A stretch of DNA of 61,926 nucleotides, from positions 1 to 61,926 of the forward strand of contig NZ_QUAL01000094.1 in the NCBI RefSeq assembly GCF_003579925.1, in the 5' to 3' direction. Below are positions 33,965 through 40,447 of this stretch, piece by piece. The translations under genes were made by a program, and so were the position numbers. Each line of letters opens with the position of its first letter. Position 1 is the first letter of the stretch. The notes beneath the pieces are model-generated. The model was not told where the DNA came from and did no database searches. It saw nothing but the letters and a program-made list of their open reading frames with translations. The stretch is from Jiangella rhizosphaerae. Lineage in GTDB: Bacteria > Actinomycetota > Actinomycetes > Jiangellales > Jiangellaceae.

Positions 33965-35302
33965 GTGAAGACCGAGCACTGGACCACCCTGCGCGACGGC
34001 GTCGCCGGCACGCTCCTGCTCCCGGGCGACCCCGGCTTCGACGCGGCCGTGCGGGCGCGGCCGTTCGTCGCGCACGACGGTGTCCCGGCACCGGCCGCCG
34101 TGCTCCGGTGCCGCGACGCCGCCGACGTGGCCGCCGCCATCGGTTTCGCCCGCCGTCACGCGATGCCGCTCGCGGTCCGGTCCGGAGGGCATTGCGCGGC
34201 CGGTCTGTCCTCGACCGCCGGGCTGGTCATCGACGTGTCCCCGATGGACACGATCGAGCTCGACGCCGGCCACGTCGTCGTCGGCGGCGGGGTCCGGCTG
34301 GCCGGGCTGGTCGAGGCGCTCGCGGCCCACGGACGCGCGCTTCCGACCGGAACCTGTCCGACGGTGGGCGTCAGCGGACTCGCGCTCGGCGGCGGCTGGG
34401 GCATGCTCAGTCGCCAGTACGGGCTGACCTGCGACCACCTCGTCCGGGCGGAGGTCGTGACGGCGGACAGCGGCGTGGTCGTCGCCGACGAACGGCACGA
34501 GCCGGACCTGTTCTGGGCCCTCCGGGGCGGCGGAACCGGTGGGCTCGGCGTCGTCACCTCGATGACCTTCCGGACCGTGCCGGCGCCGCGGATGACCACC
34601 TTCCAGTACGCGTGGCCGGTCGCCGCCGCGGCCGGCGTCCTCCGCGCCTGGCTCGACCGCGCCGTCGACGCACCCGCCCGGCTGTGCGCCGAGGCCGGCG
34701 TGTACCCGGACGAGGTGCGGCTGCACGGCGCGATGGCCGGCACCGACGCCGAGACCCGCGAGTCGATGGCCCGCCTGTGCGACGGCCTGGCGCCTCCGAC
34801 GCGGGTCGACGTCACGGAGTCGTCCTACCTCGAATCCGCCCGGCGCCTCGCCGGCGCCACGGTCAGCGCCTCCGACCCGTCCCTCCATCTGTACGCGACC
34901 TCGGAGTTCTTCACCGGCCCGCTGCCGGCCGAGACGGTGGACGCGCTGCTCGCGCGGTTCTCGTCCGGGCCGGCAGGGCGCGAGATCGGGTTCATGCCCT
35001 GGGGCGGCGGCGACCACCACGTCGCCCCGGACGCGACCGCGTTCCCGCACCGCCTGGCCCGCTACGTCGTCCACCACATCGCGGTCGCGCCCGATGCCAG
35101 CGCCGACGCCCGGGCCTGGGTGCGGGATATGCGCGACACCCTCCACCCGTACGGCACGGGCGGCGTCTACGCGAACTTCGCCGAGCCCGGCCTCGCCGAC
35201 TGGGAGCGCGCCTACTACGGCGACAACGCCGCCCGCCTGCGGGACGTCAAGCGCCGCTACGACCCGGACGGAGTGTTCCGCAGCGCGCAGTCGCTGCGTT
35301 AG
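33965..35302 (+). CDS. FAD-linked oxidase, berberine-bridge type
   Basis: The 445-residue product is a PCMH-fold flavoenzyme. The N-terminal FAD domain has Arg-Ser-Gly-Gly-His-Cys (around residues 72-77), whose His usually bonds the flavin 8-alpha carbon, and Gly-Thr-Cys-Pro-Thr-Val-Gly-Val-Ser-Gly-Leu, whose Cys fits the second covalent bond of bicovalent flavoenzymes. The C-terminal berberine-bridge segment ends Tyr-Tyr-Gly-Asp-Asn-Ala-Ala-Arg-Leu-Arg-Asp-Val-Lys-Arg-Arg-Tyr-Asp-Pro. Relatives oxidise sugars, alkaloids or antibiotics. No signal peptide is seen. The stop overlaps the convergent murB stop by four bases. Confidence 0.88.
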   Translation: MKTEHWTTLRDGVAGTLLLPGDPGFDAAVRARPFVAHDGVPAPAAVLRCRDAADVAAAIGFARRHAMPLAVRSGGHCAAGLSSTAGLVIDVSPMDTIELDAGHVVVGGGVRLAGLVEALAAHGRALPTGTCPTVGVSGLALGGGWGMLSRQYGLTCDHLVRAEVVTADSGVVVADERHEPDLFWALRGGGTGGLGVVTSMTFRTVPAPRMTTFQYAWPVAAAAGVLRAWLDRAVDAPARLCAEAGVYPDEVRLHGAMAGTDAETRESMARLCDGLAPPTRVDVTESSYLESARRLAGATVSASDPSLHLYATSEFFTGPLPAETVDALLARFSSGPAGREIGFMPWGGGDHHVAPDATAFPHRLARYVVHHIAVAPDASADARAWVRDMRDTLHPYGTGGVYANFAEPGLADWERAYYGDNAARLRDVKRRYDPDGVFRSAQSLR

Positions 35303-36387
35303 AGCGCGCAGCCGACGAGCGTGGGCTCCGGCGTCAGCTCGACGCCGAACGCCGCGCGCACGCCGTCGCGCACCTCGCGGGCCAGGCCCAGCAGGTCGGC
35401 GGTGCTGGCCTCGCCCCGGTTGGTCAGGGCCAGCGTGTGCTTGGTCGACAGCGAGACGTCGCCGCGGCCACCGGTGTAGCCGCGGCCGAACCCGGCGTGC
35501 TCGATCAGCCAGGCCGCGCTGGACTTGACCAGGCCGTCGCCGGCGGGCCACCGGGGCGCGTCGGCCGGCAGGGCGGCGGCCTGCGCCTCGGTGAGGATCG
35601 GGTTGGTGAAGAACGAGCCGGCGCTCCAGGTGTCGTGGTCATCGGCGTCGAGCACCATGCCCTTGCCGGTGCGCAGCGCCAGCACGGCGGCACGGACCTC
35701 GGTCAGCGGCGCCCGCTCGCCGACGGCGATGCCGAGCCGGCGGGCCAGCTCGGCGTAGGCGACCGGCCGGCCGAGGTTCCCCTCGCGCAGCTGGTAGCTG
35801 ACGGTGAGGACGACGTAGCGGTCGGAGCCCTTGAACCGGCTGTCGCGGTAGGCGAAGCGGCAGTCGGCGTTGGCGAACGTACGGACGCGACGGTCGTGGC
35901 GGTCGTAGGTACGCACCGTCCACACCGTCTGCGCGACCTCCTGGCCGTAGGCGCCGACGTTCTGCATGGGCGTGGCTCCGACCAGGCCCGGGATGCCGGA
36001 GAGCGCCTCGAGGCCGGGCCACTCGTTCTCGACGGTGTACGCGACGAGGTCGTCCCACGGCTCGCCGGCAGCCGCCGTCAGCAGCACCCCGCCGCAGGCC
36101 GCGAGCGCGTCGCTGTCGCAGGAGGCGCTCGCGTCGACGTCGATGCCGCGGGTGGCGACCCGCACCACCGTCCCGTCGAACCCGGAGTCGCCGACGACCA
36201 GGTTGGACCCGCCGCCGACCACCAGCACCGGCTCGCCGCGGTCGTCGCAGTCGCGGACCAGGCCGATCAGCTCGTCCTCGGTGGTGGCCTCGACGACGCG
36301 CTTGGCCGGGCCACCGAGCCGCAGCGTGGTGAGACCGGCGAGGGGGAGATCGAAGGTCTCGCGCACCGCGCCCACCCCCGCGCTCAT
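35299..36387 (-). CDS. murB: UDP-N-acetylenolpyruvoylglucosamine reductase
   Basis: MurB reduces the enolpyruvyl ether of UDP-GlcNAc to UDP-MurNAc with NADPH and FAD, the second committed step of peptidoglycan synthesis. The ATG at 36387 gives 362 residues and overlaps the hadB-like stop by four bases (ATGA); an in-frame start 11 codons upstream is less likely. Visible are Gly-Gly-Gly-Ser-Asn-Leu-Val-Val in the FAD domain, Gly-Ala-Tyr-Gly-Gln-Glu, the catalytic Ser in Ala-Gly-Ser-Phe-Phe-Thr-Asn-Pro, and a C-terminal Glu in Pro-Glu-Pro-Thr-Leu-Val-Gly. The convergent flavoenzyme leaves no room for a terminator. Confidence 0.96.
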   Translation of the reverse strand: MSAGVGAVRETFDLPLAGLTTLRLGGPAKRVVEATTEDELIGLVRDCDDRGEPVLVVGGGSNLVVGDSGFDGTVVRVATRGIDVDASASCDSDALAACGGVLLTAAAGEPWDDLVAYTVENEWPGLEALSGIPGLVGATPMQNVGAYGQEVAQTVWTVRTYDRHDRRVRTFANADCRFAYRDSRFKGSDRYVVLTVSYQLREGNLGRPVAYAELARRLGIAVGERAPLTEVRAAVLALRTGKGMVLDADDHDTWSAGSFFTNPILTEAQAAALPADAPRWPAGDGLVKSSAAWLIEHAGFGRGYTGGRGDVSLSTKHTLALTNRGEASTADLLGLAREVRDGVRAAFGVELTPEPTLVGCAL

Positions 36388-36830
36388 GGCTGCGACGGCC
36401 GGTCGGCCGGGAGCCGGCACAGCGCCCGGGCCTGCGTCAGCACCTTCTGCTCGTCGACCTTGACGGTGAGCTCGAGCGCCACCAGGCCGTCGTCGCGGAC
36501 CTCGGTGACGGCGGCGGCGACGCGGACGGCCACACCGATGTCGTCGTCGGGGACGACCACCGGGCGGGCGAAGCGGACGCCGTACTCGACGACGGCCGCA
36601 GGGTCGCCCAGCCAGTCGGTGAGCAGCCGGCCGGCCAGCGCCATGGTGAGCATTCCGTGCGCGATGACGCCGGGCAGCCCGACGGACGTGGCGACCCGCT
36701 CGTTCCAGTGGATCGGGTTGAAGTCGCCGGACGCCCCGGCGTACCGGACCAGGTTCTCGCGGGTGATCCAGTACGTGTGGTCGGCGACGACGTCGCCGAC
36801 CACCAGCTGCTCGGTCACCCGCTCAGTCAC
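36384..36830 (-). CDS. hadB: MaoC-like (R)-hydratase, HadB-type
   Basis: This hot-dog fold protein is of the (R)-specific enoyl hydratase class. The 148 residues contain the hydratase motif Gly-Asp-Phe-Asn-Pro-Ile-His-Trp-Asn (around residues 34-42), with the catalytic Asp and His, and Gly-Val-Ile-Ala-His-Gly-Met-Leu. In mycobacteria the HadA-HadB pair dehydrates FAS-II intermediates; in actinomycetes without mycolates the substrate is less certain. It overlaps the hadA-like gene by eight bases and murB by four, forming one coupled operon. Confidence 0.85.
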   Translation of the reverse strand: MTERVTEQLVVGDVVADHTYWITRENLVRYAGASGDFNPIHWNERVATSVGLPGVIAHGMLTMALAGRLLTDWLGDPAAVVEYGVRFARPVVVPDDDIGVAVRVAAAVTEVRDDGLVALELTVKVDEQKVLTQARALCRLPADRPSQP

Positions 36831-37284
36831 TGGCGTCTCTTCCGTCGGAGTCCTCGGGTCGCACCAGCAGGGTGGCCTCGGAGAGGCAGATGTCCGAGCC
36901 GTCCTCGGCCCGGACCTCGGTGCGGATCTTCAGCAGGTCGTTGCCGGCGACGGCGCGGACGCCGTCGAGCCGGGTGGTCGCCTCGACACGGGTGCCCACC
37001 GGCAGCGGCTGCGAATAGGTGAACCGCTGGTCGACGTGCACGACCCGGGCGAACTCGATGCCCAGGTCCTTCATCAGCAGGTCGAAGCCGTTCATCACCG
37101 GGATCATCACGAAGGTGGGCGGCGCGACGACATCGGCGTGGCCGTAACCGCGAGCGGCGGCGGTGTCGATGTACGCGGCGTTGGCGTCGCCGATAGCCTC
37201 CGCGAACTCGCGGATCTTCTCCCGGCTCACTTCATAGAGCTGGGGAGGGTAGACCCGTCCGACGACCGAAGGATCAATGGGCAT
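36823..37284 (-). CDS. hadA: MaoC-like dehydratase N-terminal-type subunit, HadA-type
   Basis: The 153-residue product has the fold of the partner subunit of HadB. It begins Pro-Ile-Asp-Pro-Ser-Val-Val-Gly-Arg-Val-Tyr-Pro and carries Ala-Pro-Pro-Thr-Phe-Val-Met and His-Val-Asp-Gln-Arg-Phe-Thr-Tyr, but lacks the Asp/His hydratase motif, as expected for the substrate-binding, non-catalytic subunit. It begins 72 bases after rpmG. The order rpmG-hadA-hadB is conserved in mycobacteria and streptomycetes. Confidence 0.85.
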   Translation of the reverse strand: MPIDPSVVGRVYPPQLYEVSREKIREFAEAIGDANAAYIDTAAARGYGHADVVAPPTFVMIPVMNGFDLLMKDLGIEFARVVHVDQRFTYSQPLPVGTRVEATTRLDGVRAVAGNDLLKIRTEVRAEDGSDICLSEATLLVRPEDSDGRDASD

Positions 37285-37356
37285 GCGCTGACGTTACCGT
37301 CACCAGGGCCGAGCACCGACGGGAGGACCCTGGCCACGAGGCTGTACGCGGAGGCG

Positions 37357-37527
37357 TCAGCGGGTCTCGCGGTGGACGGTGTGCGTGCGGCAGCGCGGGC
37401 AGAACTTCTTCAAGTCGAGCCGGTCGGGGTCGTTCCGCCGGTTCTTCTTGGTGATGTAGTTGCGCTCCTTGCACTCCGTGCAGGCCATGGTGATCTTGGG
37501 GCGGATGTCAGCGCTCTTGGCGGCCAC
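37357..37527 (-). CDS. rpmG: 50S ribosomal protein L33, zinc-binding form
   Basis: L33 is a small 50S protein near the E site. The GTG at 37527 gives 56 residues ([10 protein letters not shown]); the frame extends further upstream but without L33 features. Two Cys pairs, Cys-Thr-Glu-Cys (16-19) and Cys-Pro-Arg-Cys (43-46), form a zinc ribbon, so this is the C+ form. Actinobacteria often keep a C- paralogue used under zinc shortage, which is not in this window. Confidence 0.95.
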   Translation of the reverse strand: MAAKSADIRPKITMACTECKERNYITKKNRRNDPDRLDLKKFCPRCRTHTVHRETR

Positions 37528-37828
37528 GGGTGCCTCTTTCGAAGACGTCAGGATCGTCGGAACCGTGCAAGGGTACCCGACCTGGTCACCTACCACCCAA
37601 TCGAGCGCAGTGCGAGCGAGGTGACGGCCAGCTGGCGTGGCAGCGTGCATCAAGCGGGGCGGGCTTCGAATCGCGACAACGCTGACGAATCAACTGGACT
37701 CATCCCCCGCCGCAGCGGGCCTCCCGTTACTGAGGCGTCCGCAGAACTTCCTGGTCAGATACGGTCTCTGCGTTCCAACCCGACTCGGTGCGATGGGCTC
37801 TGCTCGGCTCGTCCGCTCATTCGCGACG
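37528..37828. other. spacer upstream of rpmG
   Basis: No supported gene. A possible minus-strand promoter for rpmG-hadA-hadB-murB has a -35 of TTGGGT (37595-37600), a 19-base spacer and a -10 of TACCCT (37570-37575). It is a moderate match. The rest shows nothing I can interpret. Confidence 0.4.
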
Positions 37829-38377
37829 TCAACCCATGAGGCGGTTGAGTATGCCCTTGTGCACCTCGGTCGCTCGTTGCTGCTCGCTCGCATAGGCGCT
37901 GATCACCTCGATTGCGCCGGTCAGCGCGGGGATGGTCCACTGGACCATGGACAGTTGGCGCTGGGCTGTGGCGGCGTCAGGGGGCGTCGACGCCGTGGGC
38001 TCGGTGCCGCTCTCCGCCGGGAGGTCTTCGCGCTTCGACACCTTCGTGCCCAGCGCTCGGCCGTAGGCGGTAGCGCCTAACGCCGCCGCCGTCAGCGCCG
38101 TCTTTGCCAGCGACATGGCGAGGACACCTTGCTGAGCCTTGAGCCGGGGCATATTCCCGGCCAGCAAGCCCGCGCTGCCGACGAGATGGAGGCCGATGGC
38201 CGCGGCGTTGATCGGCGTCCAGCGGTTCCAGCCGACGTTCGCGACCGCACCCGTGCTCCTGGAGTCGGTTGCGGCGCCGGCGGCCGGGTTCAACGAGATC
38301 GCGTTGGCCAGCGTTCCGCCGAACCACGCGGCGAGGCCGACGTCGTGCATCGCGTGCAAGATCGTGTGGCGTACCAT
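37829..38377 (-). CDS. predicted membrane protein of unknown function
   Basis: The 182-residue product starts at an ATG with GGGGGAG close upstream. It opens His-Thr-Ile-Leu-His-Ala-Met-His-Asp-Val-Gly-Leu-Ala-Ala-Trp-Phe-Gly-Gly and has about four hydrophobic stretches (near residues 12-30, 55-75, 88-106 and 140-158), with a Pro/Thr-rich loop before the last. Similar small proteins of unknown role are common in actinobacteria. It reads toward rpmG but is 301 bases away, so it is probably a separate unit. Confidence 0.65.
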   Translation of the reverse strand: MVRHTILHAMHDVGLAAWFGGTLANAISLNPAAGAATDSRSTGAVANVGWNRWTPINAAAIGLHLVGSAGLLAGNMPRLKAQQGVLAMSLAKTALTAAALGATAYGRALGTKVSKREDLPAESGTEPTASTPPDAATAQRQLSMVQWTIPALTGAIEVISAYASEQQRATEVHKGILNRLMG

Positions 38378-38616
38378 GACGCTCCCCCTACCGGAATCGG
38401 TTGAACCGGCGCCATACCCACGGTTGCCGGCTCAAAACGTCGAGCACGCTCGTGGCGTCAGCCGGAGCACGCGCTCACGGTCGCCGCGCCGGAGCCGGCC
38501 CAGGCCGGCCGAGCGGCGGTTGCCCCACCGATCCTGGAGGATGGGGTCGGCCCGCGGCTTCGCCGCGATCTGCATCGCTCCGTTCGGAACAGAAAACCCA
38601 TGGCTGACCAGGGGTC

Positions 38617-38632
38617 CCAGTAGCGGGGGCGG
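38617..38632. repeat. duplicate of the tRNA-Met 3' end (possible att site)
   Basis: These 16 bases are identical to 39262-39277, which cover the last 12 bases of tRNA-Met plus four bases beyond it. The same orientation and a spacing of about 645 bp fit the att pair left by an integrase-type element. No integrase gene lies between the repeats. Confidence 0.45.
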
Positions 38633-39261
38633 TGTCCTGGCTCAACACATCGGAATGGGGTGTTGTCGGGTCATCTGTCAGCCGCCATCGAGAATGACGG
38701 CGTGCGCGACATCGGCGTGCGGACGAGAGCACGACGATCGCGCCGGGGCGTGGTCGTCAGGATGTCGGCATCGTCGTCACGATGTCGGTGGCCGCTGCCT
38801 TGGCACGCCGAAGTGCTCCACGAATCGGGCCTATCCGGCACGGATGGTCGCTTTCGGCGAGCCAAGCTCACGCAGGCCGCCGATCGGGACATCCGTGGTG
38901 GCTCGTCCGTGCTGTCTCGATGATCATCCAGGATCGACCACCTGATGCTGTGGTCGATCCTGGATGAACACACCGAAGGGTCCGGGTCGGGTCGTCACGG
39001 TGACGTCGCCGACGAGCCGACCTGCAGGCTCTCCTGGATACACACCGCGCGCGGCCCAGGCCACCGCCTACGCCGCGCGCCCCAAGGCTGTCCATCCGCC
39101 AACCGATCCGGCGACACCCACGCCGGAACTCCTCCGCGACCTGATCATCGACCGCACCCGCGACCACGGAACCGGACGCCCGCCAGGACCGGCACCGAAA
39201 AACGATGAGCCCGAACCCACATCCGTCGGTTCGGGCCATGCCAATGTCCTGGGACATCACA
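38633..39261. other. gene-poor strip between possible att repeats
   Basis: I find no gene I can support. The segment holds a strong hairpin (38925-38966) and, at about 38964-39208, a plus-strand frame with a plausible protein tail (Thr-Pro-Glu-Leu-Leu-Arg-Asp-Leu-Ile-Ile-Asp) but no start signal or recognised domain. It could be the decayed remnant of an integrated element. Confidence 0.4.
38925..38966. repeat. 17-bp perfect inverted repeat (hairpin)
   Basis: Arms 38925-38941 and 38950-38966 are perfect complements around an eight-base loop. No T-run follows on either strand. It stands alone in the gene-poor strip before tRNA-Met and may be a terminator, an RNA-processing signal or a palindromic repeat of a second family. 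Confidence 0.75.
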
Positions 39262-39265
39262 CCAG

Positions 39266-39339
39266 TAGCGGGGGCGGGATTCGAACCCGCGACACAACGA
39301 TTATGAGCCGTTTGCTCTAACCACCTGAGCTACCCCGCC
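39266..39339 (-). tRNA. tRNA-Met (CAT anticodon)
   Basis: A 74-base cloverleaf on the minus strand has acceptor GGCGGGG/CCCCGCT, anticodon loop CTCATAA and T-arm GGGTTCGAATCCC. The A1-free acceptor and D-loop favour elongator Met; a CAT tRNA modified to read AUA cannot be excluded. CCA is not encoded. Its 3' end is duplicated at 38617-38632. Confidence 0.95.
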
Positions 39340-39379
39340 GAGGGGAGTCGGCGCCGCGCAAACGGCGCAGCCTCACCAG

Positions 39380-39452
39380 AGCCCCAATACGGAATCGAAC
39401 CGTAGACCTTCTCCTTACCATGGAGACGCTCTGCCGACTGAGCTATTGGGGC
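39380..39452 (-). tRNA. tRNA-Thr (GGT anticodon)
   Basis: A 73-base cloverleaf on the minus strand has acceptor GCCCCAA/TTGGGGC, the D-arm TAGCTCAGTCGGCAGAGC, anticodon GGT in the loop ATGGTAA and T-arm ACGGTTCGATTCCGT. It lies 40 bases upstream of tRNA-Met and is probably cotranscribed with it. Confidence 0.96.
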
Positions 39453-39570
39453 GTGCGCCAGACGAGGGTACACAACCTGTGGCCGTGGTGCGAAATCGGC
39501 CGTTCGGCTGCGGAGTTCACGTCCCGAACCGGCCGGTGCCGGGACGTGCGCTCACTGACCCCGAGAGGCG

Positions 39571-39652
39571 TGGCAGGTGCAGGATTCGAACCTGCGTAGG
39601 CTGTGCCGGCTGATTTACAGTCAGCTCCCTTTGGCCGCTCGGGCAACCTGCC
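39571..39652 (-). tRNA. tRNA-Tyr (GTA anticodon)
   Basis: An 82-base class II tRNA on the minus strand has acceptor GGCAGGT/ACCTGCC, anticodon GTA in CTGTAAA, a variable arm of about a dozen bases and T-arm GCAGGTTCGAATCCTGC. It is divergent from yajQ. Confidence 0.96.
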
Positions 39653-39684
39653 GTGGTTCCCGGCCATCGGCTGGGACCGGTGAG

Positions 39685-39715
39685 AGAATACATCAGTGCG
39701 GAGGGCTCCGGACAA
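39685..39715 (-). promoter_or_regulatory. possible tRNA-Tyr promoter
   Basis: On the minus strand there is a -35 box TTGTCC (39710-39715), a 19-base spacer and a -10 box TATTCT (39685-39690). The start would be near 39678, about 26 bases before the tRNA. Confidence 0.4.
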
Positions 39716-39750
39716 TCGGTTCGGGCTCGAGAGATCCAGAAGGAGCCATC

Positions 39751-40245
39751 GTGGCTAGCGAGTCGTCGTTCGACGTGGTCAGCAAGGTCGACCGGCAGGA
39801 GGTGGACAACGCGCTCAACCAGGCGGCGAAGGAGATCTCCCAGCGTTTCGACTTCCGCGGCACCGGCGCCTCGATCCGCTGGCTCGGCGAGCTGGGCATC
39901 GAGATGGAGGCCTCCGCCGAAGACCGCGTCAACGCCGTGCTGGACGTCTTCAAGGAGAAGCTGGTCAAGCGCAAGGTCTCGCTCAAGGCGCTCGACGCCG
40001 GCGAGCCGCGCGCGTCGGGCACCGTGTACAAGATCACCGCCACCCTGCAGGACGGCCTCGACCAGGACCAGGTGAAGAAGATCACGAAGGCCATCCGCGA
40101 CGACGCCCCCAAGGGCGTGCGCACCCAGGTCCAGGGCGACGAGGTGCGCGTCTCGTCGAAGAGCAAGAACGACCTGCAGGCGGTCATGGCCATGCTGCGC
40201 GAGCAGGACTTCGACTTCGCCGTCCAGTTCACCAACTACCGCTGA
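39751..40245 (+). CDS. YajQ family nucleotide-binding protein (DUF520)
   Basis: YajQ proteins are small two-domain RNA-binding-fold proteins; some bind cyclic-di-GMP and act as effectors. The GTG at 39751 has AAGGAG five bases upstream and gives 164 residues opening [13 protein letters not shown]. The family pattern Gln-Arg-Phe-Asp-Phe-Arg-Gly-Thr and the C-terminal [12 protein letters not shown] are present. The frame runs upstream through tRNA-Tyr but is not coding there. Whether it binds a nucleotide here is unknown. Confidence 0.93.
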   Translation: MASESSFDVVSKVDRQEVDNALNQAAKEISQRFDFRGTGASIRWLGELGIEMEASAEDRVNAVLDVFKEKLVKRKVSLKALDAGEPRASGTVYKITATLQDGLDQDQVKKITKAIRDDAPKGVRTQVQGDEVRVSSKSKNDLQAVMAMLREQDFDFAVQFTNYR

Positions 40246-40447
40246 ACCATCCCCCTCCCCATCCCCGCGCCCTACCCGCCGCCCGCCACAGAAGGGTGGC
40301 GGACGGTGGCGGACGGACGGCGGGCGGGCACGGCGGCGTGGGCGGGGACGGCGCAGCCGCGGCCGTTCGCGGGGACTTCGGCCGTGCGCCGGGCAGCGTT
40401 CATGACGACGTCGCATCGTCGTCGCGGGACGCCGTTGTGATCGGCGG

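Noticed and set aside
30805..35302. Antibiotic biosynthetic gene cluster
   Set aside because: A deacetylase, a regulator, an exporter and one flavoenzyme are present, but no core synthase, carrier protein or tailoring set, so the module is more likely a stress response.
38964..39320. A 118-codon gene ending in tRNA-Met
   Set aside because: It overlaps the tRNA, starts at the edge of a hairpin without a ribosome site, and has no recognisable domain. At most it is a gene remnant.
39577..39750. N-terminal extension of YajQ
   Set aside because: The frame runs through the mature tRNA-Tyr gene. The GTG at 39751 has a proper ribosome site and fits the family length.
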